From Melampsora larici-populina 98AG31 (taxonomy: Eukaryota; Basidiomycota; Pucciniomycetes; Pucciniales; Melampsoraceae), in contig NW_006768773.1 of the NCBI RefSeq assembly GCF_000204055.1, forward strand, positions 1,649,748 to 1,713,747: a stretch of DNA of 64,000 bases, written 5' to 3'. The notes under the pieces were generated by a model. The model saw only the letters and a list, made by a program, of their open reading frames with translations, had not been told where the DNA came from and did no database searches. Within the stretch, counting starts at the first letter, position 1. Each line of letters opens with the position of its first letter. The position numbers and the translations under genes are program-made. This document shows, one piece after another, positions 32,537-42,418 of this stretch.

Positions 32537-33591
32537 TCCTGAGCACCGCCATTTTTTGATTGGTCGGCTCTACTTCCTCCTTGTTGTTGATCTGATTGAA
32601 TAACTCCCGAATTACTCATTGATGCGATCTGAGCTTCTAATTCTGCAATTCTATGTCTATAATTATTAGTTCCATTAAAACCCCCTCTCTTCTTTCCTTT
32701 ACGATCACCCCTCTTCACAGGACAATCTGAAGCTATATGACCTTGTCCGTTGCAATGAAAACAACACCCCGTTCGCAACCTCTTTGTACGTTCTTCGTCG
32801 GTTAATTTAACATAGCCAGATGAAATGTCCATTGCATTGGGGTCAGTGGGAACATGAAAGGTTGTGACTGAGCTGGTTACACCGTGGATTTTGCTATCGA
32901 GTTTGATCGCTAAGTTGGCGATTTGTTCAATGCTAGTGAAATCCTCCTGCACCATCACCATCGCAACTCTAATTTCCTTCTTCAATCCCTGCTCAAAATG
33001 ACTAATAAGCGTAGGCACCTCCCAACCTGTAGCTGTCGCGTAAGTATTGAATTCATGGGCATACGCAGCCACCGAGGTTTTCTGAGTCAGAGTACGCAGA
33101 GCTCGTTCAGCTTTTGATTTCTTTTCGGTGTCGAAATACATCGCCTTAAAGTTGGTGATGAATCGGTCGAAAGTGGCTAGATGGGATGTAGCAGGATCAA
33201 GTAGCTCCAAGGTAATGGGCTGGGCCCAGCTGCTAGCAGCGCCGGTAAGGTAGGACACGGTGAAAACTACCTTACTGCGATCATCCGGAAATTGATAAGG
33301 ATGAGCCAACAAATACAATTGGACTTGAGTTGCGAAAATCTCTGCAGCAGCTCCCCGAGTTCCACTGAACTTATCAGGAGTGGCTACCTTAGGCCCTTTG
33401 GGAGTAGGTGCCGTCGCAGGCTGAACGAACGTAGCAGAAGGAGCGGTTGCCTGATTCGTCTGATTGTTCGCCTGCATGGCAGCAAGGCGCGCCTGAGCCT
33501 CGTTGGATCTAGCCTCGGCTTGCTCTCGGAGAGATCGCTCGTTTTCCAAAGAAGCGGCTAGCTCGTTGAGCTGTCGTTGAATATCCTCCAT
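32533..33591 (-). CDS. gag: Gag protein of the chromovirus
   Basis: Open frame of 352 residues. It forms the virus-like particle and packages the element RNA. The N-terminus (residues 1-45) is a charged, Ala/Glu/Arg-rich probable coiled coil. The central part (about 65-235) has the retrotransposon Gag pattern with FSGTRG, TGAASSWA and RALRTLTQ. A CCHC zinc knuckle, CFHCNGQGHIASDC (C277, C280, H285, C290), binds nucleic acid. The tail is basic, then Gln/Gly-rich. The TGA stop overlaps the ATG of pol in the sequence ATGA, so pol may be made by termination-reinitiation. There is no intron. A leader of about 435 nt separates the frame from the 5' LTR. Confidence 0.95.
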   Translation of the reverse strand: MEDIQRQLNELAASLENERSLREQAEARSNEAQARLAAMQANNQTNQATAPSATFVQPATAPTPKGPKVATPDKFSGTRGAAAEIFATQVQLYLLAHPYQFPDDRSKVVFTVSYLTGAASSWAQPITLELLDPATSHLATFDRFITNFKAMYFDTEKKSKAERALRTLTQKTSVAAYAHEFNTYATATGWEVPTLISHFEQGLKKEIRVAMVMVQEDFTSIEQIANLAIKLDSKIHGVTSSVTTFHVPTDPNAMDISSGYVKLTDEERTKRLRTGCCFHCNGQGHIASDCPVKRGDRKGKKRGGFNGTNNYRHRIAELEAQIASMSNSGVIQSDQQQGGSRADQSKNGGAQE

Positions 33592-34015
33592 ATCGAGAGG
33601 TGGTTCAATAGCGAGACGAGTTTCGAATTCAATAGCAAGATGAGCTGCGGGTGGTTCAATAGCTAAGTGGGTTTCGGAATCGACAAATGGTGGAGTAGTG
33701 TCAGTGTCGGAGTCGGCGTCGCCGATAGCGGGGAGGCTGTATGACGGTGACGTTGTGGCGTTTTTCGGAGGTTTAGGTTCAATTCAATCAAATCACTAAT
33801 TCTAGTCGATCTTGCTAGTTCAATTCAATTCAGTTCGGTCAAGTCTAATTCAGTAAAGTTCAATCTAATCTGATCCAGTATGTTTGGTCGAGTATGAGGC
33901 TTTGATGTGTCAATCAAGGTTTCAGTTTGGTTTCAATCTAAATCTAATTTTATCTAAGTTGGTTCTTTCGTTCTTGGATTAATTCGATTCGAAGTTCCTC
34001 GATTCCTAGTATGAG

Positions 34016-34025
34016 ATCCGACAAT
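34016..34025 (-). other. Putative self-priming primer-binding site
   Basis: One base inside the 5' LTR the element strand reads ATTGTCGGAT. This is the exact complement of ATCCGACAAT inside the LTR at 34117-34108, where transcription probably starts. No TGG complementary to a tRNA 3' CCA end is present at this place. The arrangement is that of the Tf1-type self-priming retrotransposons. Confidence 0.7.
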
Positions 34026-34026
34026 A

Positions 34027-34218
34027 TGTTAAGGCCTGGCTCAGGGATCAAGGCTTGTCGACGGAATGGAGGAAAGGGTTTACCAAGCAATCACGTAAAG
34101 TATATTGATTGTCGGATGAGGAAGAGGGAAAGCATATTACGTAATACAAGTATATAGCTAACTCTCAACCGTGACATGTGTTGTAGGTTTCACACGTGTT
34201 ACATATAGATTCATAACA
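34027..34218 (-). repeat. 5' LTR of the chromovirus
   Basis: The LTR starts TGTTATG and ends CCTTAACA on the element strand. A TATATA lies at 34151-34156 (minus). About 39 nt downstream begins ATCCGACAAT (34117-34108), a plausible transcription start because the same ten bases are complementary to the primer-binding site. Confidence 0.95.
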
Positions 34219-37200
34219 TCGGTGTTCCTAGCCATTTACAAAGTTGACTTTGGAAAATAAGATTCCATTGTGGTTTGAGTCATGGTGGCTTGTCTGTCTT
34301 GATTACTTGAGCTTCTTCTTCAGCAACTGTGATTGGAATGAAAAACCTACAGCTTTGACTACCCTTTGTAACCTGATTAGTGACTCAAATTACTGGATGT
34401 TTGGACTCTGATGCCATCTCCCCATGGTACTGGACCAATTTTTGACAGTCTGAGACTAGGGAATCAAAAACATTGAACAAGATGAGATATGGACTGGTGT
34501 AGTTTGAGTGCTTCAATGTGGAACAGGAGATGGGGATAAATGTGAAGCAATGATGATTCTGGAAGACAAGAGGAACTTATATAATAGGAAATTGGCAATA
34601 TAATGACAGAGAAAGACTATTGGAAACATAAAAATACAATAGTAATCAGAAAATGAGGGGAAACATGATTTTTTTTAGTTCAGCTCTCAGATCTATGCCT
34701 TTCTAAAACAATGAGAACAAAATTAAAAGATTCTTTGTTGTTTCAAATTCCATGTCTGTCCAATTACTGATGTAAGGAGATGAGAAAGAGGGACAAGTGA
34801 TCATGGTGGACTGGTTTTGTTGAATGTGAAATCCTGGGAAAAGAAGGTAGGACAGTGTTGAAGAGATAAGTCAATCATGTATGTGTTGTTGATATGGTGG
34901 AGGCCCAGTCAGTAGTTGCTATTGGGCCATATGTTTATGATGAATTGAGAATTTTGATGCTGGCATTCATATTGATTGATACTGTCAAGATACTGACAGG
35001 CAATTGATACAGCCCAATGGAGATATCTGTAAAGTAATGGATTTTCTGGTACTCTACCCAGTGCTGTATTGAAAATCACAATACTGTCTTCAAGGGTTGG
35101 GAGTACCGTATTGGCCAGCCCAATACTAATTACCACTGTTACTATACTACAAAAGAAGTGACTATACTGCTACTTTACTGCAAACAGTAACATAACTATG
35201 GCAGTGTTGCTGTAATTTCTGTTAAAGACCTGCACTTCATTGTGATTGGTGGTGTCCACAGACTTCAACACAATGTCCCATCATCCAAACATTCAGGTCT
35301 ATGTATCTCCGGATTGGCCATCTGAGATCATTATCTCTCCACTTCTTATAAACAATTATATTCCTTTTTACATTCAATTGTGCTGAACTGTTTTTTGTTG
35401 TGTGCATAAAATTGGTGAAACAAGAGGAGATATGGTCGCCTATGTGATGCACCTTTTATGCCACCAAAGATACCCATGCAATGTGTGCAACAGACCCATT
35501 GCATAAGTCATGTTTAGCTTGGACCAATATTTGATAAGGGGTGGAGCCCACATAATGCACAATAAAGCAAAAATTACCAAAAATATCATTTTTCCCCGGG
35601 AAAATCAGTAACAACATGTATTGACATCTCACACCTCAAAGATTCGGGGGCTAAAACATTGAATCCTGAGTTTTTGTGGCCCCTGAAGCTCAACTTAGTT
35701 GGTATTATGAGCTACTTAGTACCATACAGGCTATGTAGCTATGTATACACCAAACCAACCTCATGTCTGGGGTGTACTGTGGTAGATGATAGGCTTTTGA
35801 GAGATCAATCCATTACTTACATCCATTCAAAGAATGGTTGATCTAATTTCTTTGAAGGATCTTTCTCATTGAAAACTTACATTTTTAGTTTTGTTAATTT
35901 TCTTCGTCAACCATTTGAGCAATATGGAGGGAGGAGGACCCTCCAATGATGATCAAGCATCTTTGTGATCATTCTTCTGTACATTTTTTCAAAATATCTG
36001 TGTAATCATCTTGATTTCTGTTTGCTTTCAGGGTTAAAACTGAGTTTCCCTTTTCTTGTCAGTTAGATTTGACATAGCCATGCCAAGCCCATCACACACA
36101 TTGAGTGTGGTTCAGTGAATTTGAGACCAAAACTGGCAAGACCAGTTAGAGATGTTATGTCTGCTGCACTGATGAGTGTTTTACACATTTCAGATCAACC
36201 ATTCATTGAACATCTGAATCCAATGATACCTTGGAAGCTCTTCTTGTATCTTTCCAAGTACCTTCATGTTCCTACCAGTCTACCAGTGAAGCACTCGATC
36301 CTTTCAGGCTTGAGTGTCTGTAGAAGGACTGGAGACTTACCAGCCTGAGATGGGCCTGGTGAGCCATCTGGACCTTTTAAATTTGAGTTTGGCTTGGAGG
36401 TTTTTCACAACTTAAAATTCTCCCACTTGTCCTCAATAAAATATTGTGGTCTTTTTTTCTGGAGGTACCTGTAATCAATTACTTCATTTCTACCTATCCA
36501 GATTCTCTATATCTTTCTCAGATAATTTTCAAGATAGAAAGGTGGTTTTTGGTTTTGAAAGTCAAACTTTGGTTGCAGTTAATTTATTTATTTTCAAATC
36601 AAAACCAACAAGAGAGTTCACTGAATTTCATCATCTTTCCTGAAAGAGGAGAGACATTTGAGCTCTCAACTGTGTGCAAAGACCAAAGTTGTTTAATTTG
36701 ATTTTTTGAAGACAGTTTCTTGACAATCATAGTGATATCTGAGCAACAAAAGATAGAAGACTGTGTCCAAGTGGGGTGTTTTTTATGTTCTTCTTGCTCA
36801 CCAAAAGTAGGTGGTGATTCACAAGTATTTTTCAGGCCACCAAGCTTGGAAGGTCAAGAGATACCTGTAAGAATCAGACTTGGGTTAAGTTATTGAGTTC
36901 CCACTAAGAGTTTTCTTTGTATTATAGTAGCCTGATCTGGGAACCAATCTCTGTGAATGCTCTGTATACAGTCATCTCTGTAGAAATCCAGGGCATTCAA
37001 AAGCATAGATTTTTGCCAAGGTATCCTCTTGCGTAGCAAGGTCTGTCCAATGATCCACATGTCCCGTCATTTTGGTTACATCATGGTTTATGGCAGAGTT
37101 GGTCAGGGACAAGAAGCTCATCAATAAGAATTTACAGTCCTGTTAGGAGATTCTTGCTCCCAAGCTAAAAGCTTTGTGCAGTGGACCCATATGAAAATCA

Positions 37201-38979
37201 CTTGAAGATTTTGTCTAATCAACAACTTCTTTGTATATTTGCTACCAAGTTTGTTGAGTCTCTGGAACTTGTCTTTGAAGGTACAAAGATGCTTGGTCTG
37301 GGTCTACAAGTCTTTATGTGGTGTTTATGAGATGATTGAAAGTTGAACAGTATTTTCCTACAGTCTGAAGTGAGAGTATTATTCAGACCAATAGGTTTTA
37401 TTTTATTTATTGGTCTCGCTGAACACACTAGGGGTTAAACTTACAGCGTAAGCAAGAGATGTGAGCATTATGAGCATTTCAATTTTCCCAGGCTTGAAAA
37501 ACATGGGCCACAACAAGTGTTGGTTGGAGCAAAGTATGGCTTAGCTAATATAAATGACAGCTCACTGCTAAGATCATCCACAGCCAATTACCATAAACTG
37601 TGACATATTGAAATTTGGTGTGGATACCCACACAGGCACGACTCTGAGTGTCCACATAACTGAGTGATTTCCCACTATGTGAGCCCAGATAAAACATTTT
37701 TTTTTGGTTGGGCCTTTTTCTTGGATCCATTTCTACCTCACTTTTCTCATAGCTTTGAGCTACAAGATTTGAATCCCCCACTTGAACTTGCACTTTGATC
37801 ACTCAATTTTCATACCTCAAACACTTCCTTGACATTCTCTGAGACTGATCCTTATGGCACACATTGAGTTTGGGGGGATGGCTGGGTGTTCCTTATTAGC
37901 TTGGCCTTCATCAGAGCCATCATTCATTGACTTGAATACCAACTGAGATTAATGGCCGCGTGGTTAAGCACATGAAAGTCTGACTTCTAGACCAGATTAT
38001 GTGGACACATCTGCTCAGGATCTTGTGCCCTTTAATTGAGAGGTACAACCCTAGCACCACGCTCCAATACAAGGCTAATCGACCCCCCCTCATTGTGTCA
38101 ATTGCTATACATGTTTACCTAGTTCCTACCTCAATAACCAATGTGATTGTCTCTCATGTTTTTGTACAACCTGCCTTTCTATACTTAACTAGCCACCCAA
38201 ACAAGGAAGAGTTCAATCTCTCTTTGCTTTGGGGTCATTTATTTACTGCCTTTGGCGGCTGTGACGTAAACTACAAGACATGTAAAACAGCCTAGAATAC
38301 AAGTACCACAGCGCTTTAAAAGCAAAATTCTTTGGTAAGTTATGTCTTATTCTCCTTAGAAACCGCTCGCCATTGTCACCCTGCAAGGCATCGTGATCTT
38401 ATTGTATCTTGGATAGCGCGAGTAAGACACTGTTTATCCCTCAAGACCACTGACCTGTGGTTTGCGAGGCTGCCCTGTTCTATTGGTCCATTCTCACGTC
38501 AAAGTGCATCAGGTCAGATCAAAACGTACGTCAAAGAATATCTAAGAGGACGCGGTCCATCAGTTCATCGAACCTGCATAGCTCCCAAAAAGACTCGTAG
38601 CTATTGACATTGTGAAATCAGGAGCTCTCCCTGCACTCGCCAGTCATTAGAGTAAAGATAAAGAATCACCATTACATGATAGAAATCGAGACAATGAATC
38701 TACAAAGAGGATGAATGAAAACTAATACTCGTCTGGAGCAATTTCCGCAACAGAGCCAGGAATTATACCATGAGGGATTTCGGCGGCCCGCGGGATATGG
38801 TAGGATGTGTAGGATGATTGGATGCATGTGGATGTTTGTGTATGCCGATTCGGGTATCTATGCATCATATCACAAAGCTATCCTTCGGCTGAAGTTATAC
38901 TGAGCTATCCTTCGGCTGAAGTTATACTGACACCTTGACGTTACACTGGTCAGGCATCCGTCGACTGTGCATTATTATG
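34219..38979. other. CpG-poor decayed repeat DNA
   Basis: No intact gene. Between 34.2 and 37.9 kb CpG is rare and frames are short and broken. A plus-strand segment at about 36110-36345 (DQPF..., VPTSLPVKHSI) faintly recalls the N-terminal region of hAT transposases, but I would not rely on it. From about 37.9 kb CpG becomes normal again and the DNA may be ordinary intergenic sequence. A 27-bp perfect tandem duplication lies at 38876-38929. Confidence 0.35.
38876..38929. repeat. Perfect tandem duplication, 27 bp x 2
   Basis: Two adjacent identical units begin AGCTATCC and end TTATACTG (38876-38902 and 38903-38929). This is a recent local duplication in non-coding DNA. Confidence 0.9.
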
Positions 38980-38981
38980 TA

Positions 38982-39070
38982 CAGTCGTTTTCACAAAGCT
39001 TGCCCGAATCTGCCCGCAAAACTCGAGCAATTTGGCGGCGACTTTGTGGCAAGCTTTTTCCAAACGACTG
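38982..39070. mobile_element. 89-bp Tc1/mariner-type MITE
   Basis: The inverted terminal repeats start CAGTCGTTT and stay similar for about 25-36 bp (AAAGCTTGCC is shared). They are flanked on both sides by TA (38980-38981 and 39071-39072), the target duplication typical of Tc1/mariner elements. It has no coding capacity. Confidence 0.75.
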
Positions 39071-39072
39071 TA

Positions 39073-40644
39073 CGTCGATCACACAAAAGATTCCAGACGC
39101 GGGACCTCTAACCTTATTTGGTTTCGCTGATTGAACAAAGAGTCTCAGAGAAGCTCAGAGAGCGGCTTGCCGAGTTTACGATCGGTATGAGGGGTCCAAA
39201 AATGCACTGCGCAATTTTTTGAAGGGGTCTCAAAAGTCTTGCTTATCATCTCTTACTTGCCGGGTCAGCCGGTTCAGCCGTTACCAGATATAGACCATTT
39301 CTCTTCGACCGCTCAATTTGAAGGGACCGTCATTAGACTGTATGCTACACGTGTTGAAGGGAAATGAGGCGCTCAAGATTATGGAATTACATCTGAGTTA
39401 GCGTACAAATTGTGAAATCCTCACGCGGCTCTTCCGAGTTCCATCGATGGCGTACATGTGAAGTCTTGAGCCGGTTCTTTGACCTTTCTCGGAATAATGA
39501 CGCTGGTGGGTCTGTGTTCCGTGGAACGCTAAAATTCATGGAAGTTGACTCTCAGTTGATAGTCATTTATGCTGTGCTCTCACTAACAGTGAAAGAACTG
39601 CATCACATGGGTTATGAAATTACCGTTCATACCCACCCGTTACTTGAATTGAGTCATGATGATGGAGGCTGACAGCCGAGGTTCGAATGGACCAGCGTGT
39701 ATTCGGAAGATATTTTATTGGCCTTGATGGCGTTTACACTTACAATTATGACATACTCCGACTGTTTATCCCGATGCTTGACAAAGTCTTGCGGCTCTGA
39801 TTATCACAGAGATATCAAAATTGCACAGACTCAGAGCCTATCCTTACGAAATTTCTGACACCACATCCCAGGAGGTGGCCAGGCTCACACCCAAGCACAA
39901 ACCACTACTGAGCACCCTGCCGGTGGTTAACATCGTTCTAACCCACCATTCCAAATCATAAGGATGAAAATAAGGAACATCTTATCATAAGCCCTTGAGA
40001 CCAGCATTTGAGCATTCTCCACCTGTGTTAAAAGCATGGGGTGAACCACGATTCAACATCACCTTCCAAACGCACAAACCCAATTCTTATGGCCAACGCC
40101 ACGCAGTAGTTGAACTTTTTTTATCAGTCATCACAATTTGTGTTAACTTCATATATATTGTACAGTCACCCAGTTGTACCACACATTCCCATCACTAGTC
40201 TGATGTTGAAATCATGTTACCGATCGGTTTGCACCTTGACGCCCGACGTTTTCTTGAGGATAGAAGAGTCTTTGCAAGAAGGTCATATATGTGCGTAATC
40301 ATGATTCAACGCTGCCGTCACCGTTCGATAAAGTGTTTCATCCAAACTTCGCTGAGCTTAGGAGCGAGTTACAGCATATACCTGCCGTCCGCAGATAACC
40401 CTCAAATACCGTTCCTCTATCGTTCCTGTGACCGTAATTCTTTGTGATAATCTGGTCTAGTCTGTTCAATCAACGTTTAAGAAAGATCCCATTCATTCCA
40501 TATTTTACTACATACCTTCTTTTTATTGCAATCTGTGGTAGCTATTCAATTATCTTGATCGGCGCGAGTTCTGTGAAGGATACGAGGGTTTTATATCACC
40601 ATCGGATCCATTCTCTCCTTAGTTCTTCGCAAATCTATCAGAAG
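39073..40644. other. Intergenic, no recognised gene
   Basis: I see no supported gene. The frame of the next gene is open upstream to 40444, but its sequence there is hydrophobic and unlike the rest of that protein, so I treat it as 5' flank. Confidence 0.4.
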
Positions 40645-42190
40645 ATGGATCGACCCAAACTTCCTCCTTTACGTATGGCGCTTCGTCAATCTATCGAAGA
40701 TTTCGATCATCACTCTCGTCAATCTCGCCGCACTATTGACTCGACGTCCACCGGAGGTCGTTCAGGTCTATCAGCATTACACAGTCCGGGGCGTCGCTCG
40801 GCAATGCTGTCCAGCTATTCTCCTTCGAGGCCAGGCGATCTTTCTATGTACTCCCTCGGCTCTTCGCCGTTGAGTTGTACTCATGCTCACCTGGCGGCAT
40901 CTCGAAATTCTGCAATTTACGAGCCATTGAACGTAATTCATCAGTCGCCGCATGACACACATGTCCTAAGTCCCTCACGCGGAGAGGAGCGAACATCTAG
41001 TCATTCTCATAGCCAGCCTGTTTCAGCAAATCCCTCTTACTTGTCAATCCCCGATATGAACTTTCGAAGAAGATCTAATAGTGCTGTGGATCTCACCTCG
41101 TACCAAGGATTTCCTCCTGCGCATATCTCTGAGTACCATACTAGGAATGATTTTAAGCAAGCCAGCCCCCAGACTCCTTTCTTGGAAGGCGGGCCGAATT
41201 CTTCACCTGAAGGCCACCATCACCGGCGTCAAAATCGGCCGTCCGATGGAAGCCTAGGTTCTTCTCGGATTGACTATACGAATCCGTCAGTATAAATACA
41301 GGCTCCTTTCTATGTCCCATATCCTAGTGGTCGTGATGCACTTCCTGAATCTCGGTTGAGGCATCGTCTGACATGAGCTATTCTTTTTATGAACCTTTTG
41401 AGTCACAGAAGGAGTCAAAATTCACCTCTCTATCAACTACACCAGAGCGTAGATCAGTCTGAGTCAATGAACTGGCCAGGAGGAAGGTCTCAGATCCCAA
41501 GCTCTTCTGCACCCTTTCCTAGCCCAATAAGCCAAAATCAAAGCAACTTCACTGATCCAGCACCCCCGCCTAAATGGGTATGTGACTACGTTGGGTGTGG
41601 AAAAACTTTCACCCGTGGCTTTAACTTGACACAGCATAAAGCTGCAATTCACAGAGATGAAAGGAGATTTGAATGCGCTTAGTAAGTTTTTCCTTGAATC
41701 GACGACCCTTCATAAATGCAGTTTTCCTTTAAATCAAGAATGCGATGTATGGCCTGCTCGATCTGTGAAGTCTCGTTCACCATTTTGATATTTGTTATCT
41801 CTTGTACCTATATCTGAACAATTTCCACAGTTGTGCAGCTACATTCTACCGCCGCAATGATTTGGCTCGTCATGAGCGCTCACATACCGGAGAAAGGTCA
41901 GTTTGACATTTATGACAACATTTTCCTCACATCAATCGCACGAAAATGAGAATTGACCAAAGCTTGGCATAAACAGGCCGTATAAATGTGAATGCGGCCA
42001 AAGCTTCACTAGGACTGACTTATTGACGTAAGTGCACCTTCCAGATTGACGCTTTTTCAACTTGAAGTTATATCCAGGTCCCTTGATGCCGCTGAGACTA
42101 ACCAGCCGTTCTGTGTGGCTAATAAAATTTCGTCAATCATTTGACAGTCGACATAAACATTATGGTAATTGTTCTTATCATAACCCTTGA
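40645..42190 (+). CDS. C2H2 zinc-finger protein (three fingers)
   Basis: The model has five exons, 40645-41285, 41409-41681, 41831-41896, 41977-42027 and 42148-42190, all GT-AG and in phase, giving 357 residues. The N-terminal 240 residues are Ser/Pro/His-rich and probably disordered. Fingers follow at the C-terminus: WVCDYVGCGKTFTRGFNLTQH, then YCAATFYRRNDLARHERSH with a TGERPYKC linker, then CECGQSFTRTDLLTRH. This indicates a sequence-specific transcription factor in the nucleus. The first intron has a weak donor (GTCAGT). Without it the same frame meets a TAA and a TGA, so if it is not spliced the gene would be broken. The last exon is tiny. The Mutator-like element begins 237 bp downstream, and a decayed copy of part of this gene lies at 51455-51685. 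Confidence 0.75.
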
Positions 42191-42418
42191 AGTAAAATGC
42201 TTCAGGAAGTTTGGATACCTCAGATAGGATAGAAATAACCCTGTAGATCTCTTGTTAAAATATTCAAAGGTTCAAATCACTCACAGAGAAAGTACTTTCT
42301 GCATCCCATATGATGAATGTTACTCTTTCACCTCGCCTCAAACATAGTTCTTAAGCACTTCCCTAAAAATATAGAGTTCCGTTAAACATAGATTTTGCAA
42401 TCATTTATTTATATACTT

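Larger units (their letters stand above)
27819..34218 (-). mobile_element. Complete Ty3-type chromovirus LTR retrotransposon
   Basis: The element is 6,400 bp, oriented on the minus strand, with 192-bp LTRs at both ends that I read as identical. It is flanked by a perfect 5-bp target duplication TCGGT (27814-27818 and 34219-34223). Internal parts in order are the primer-binding site (34016-34025), gag (33591-32533), pol (32536-28121) with order protease, RT, RNase H, integrase, chromodomain, and a polypurine tract next to the 3' LTR. The order and the chromodomain place it among Ty3/gypsy chromoviruses (Tf1/Maggy-like). Identical LTRs and open frames show recent insertion and likely activity. 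Confidence 0.97.

Noticed and set aside
32500..32560. Programmed -1 frameshift for Pol expression
   Set aside because: No slippery heptamer is visible near the end of gag, while ATGA overlap gives pol its own start.
28121..33591. Several plus-strand open frames of 60-97 codons opposite gag and pol
   Set aside because: They lie entirely opposite an intact, domain-complete coding region and have no family resemblance; they are shadows.
36110..36345. Second hAT transposase remnant on the plus strand
   Set aside because: Only a weak, short resemblance (DQPF..., VPTSLP...); no ordered set of further motifs was found.
37950..38060. tRNA-like sequence with GGCCGCGTGGTTAAGCACATG
   Set aside because: No T arm or matching acceptor stem can be built.
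41286..41408. In-frame TAA and TGA in the zinc-finger gene suggesting a pseudogene
   Set aside because: A GTCAGT...C-ACAG intron with a CTGAC branch-like site removes both stops and keeps phase, so splicing is the simpler reading.
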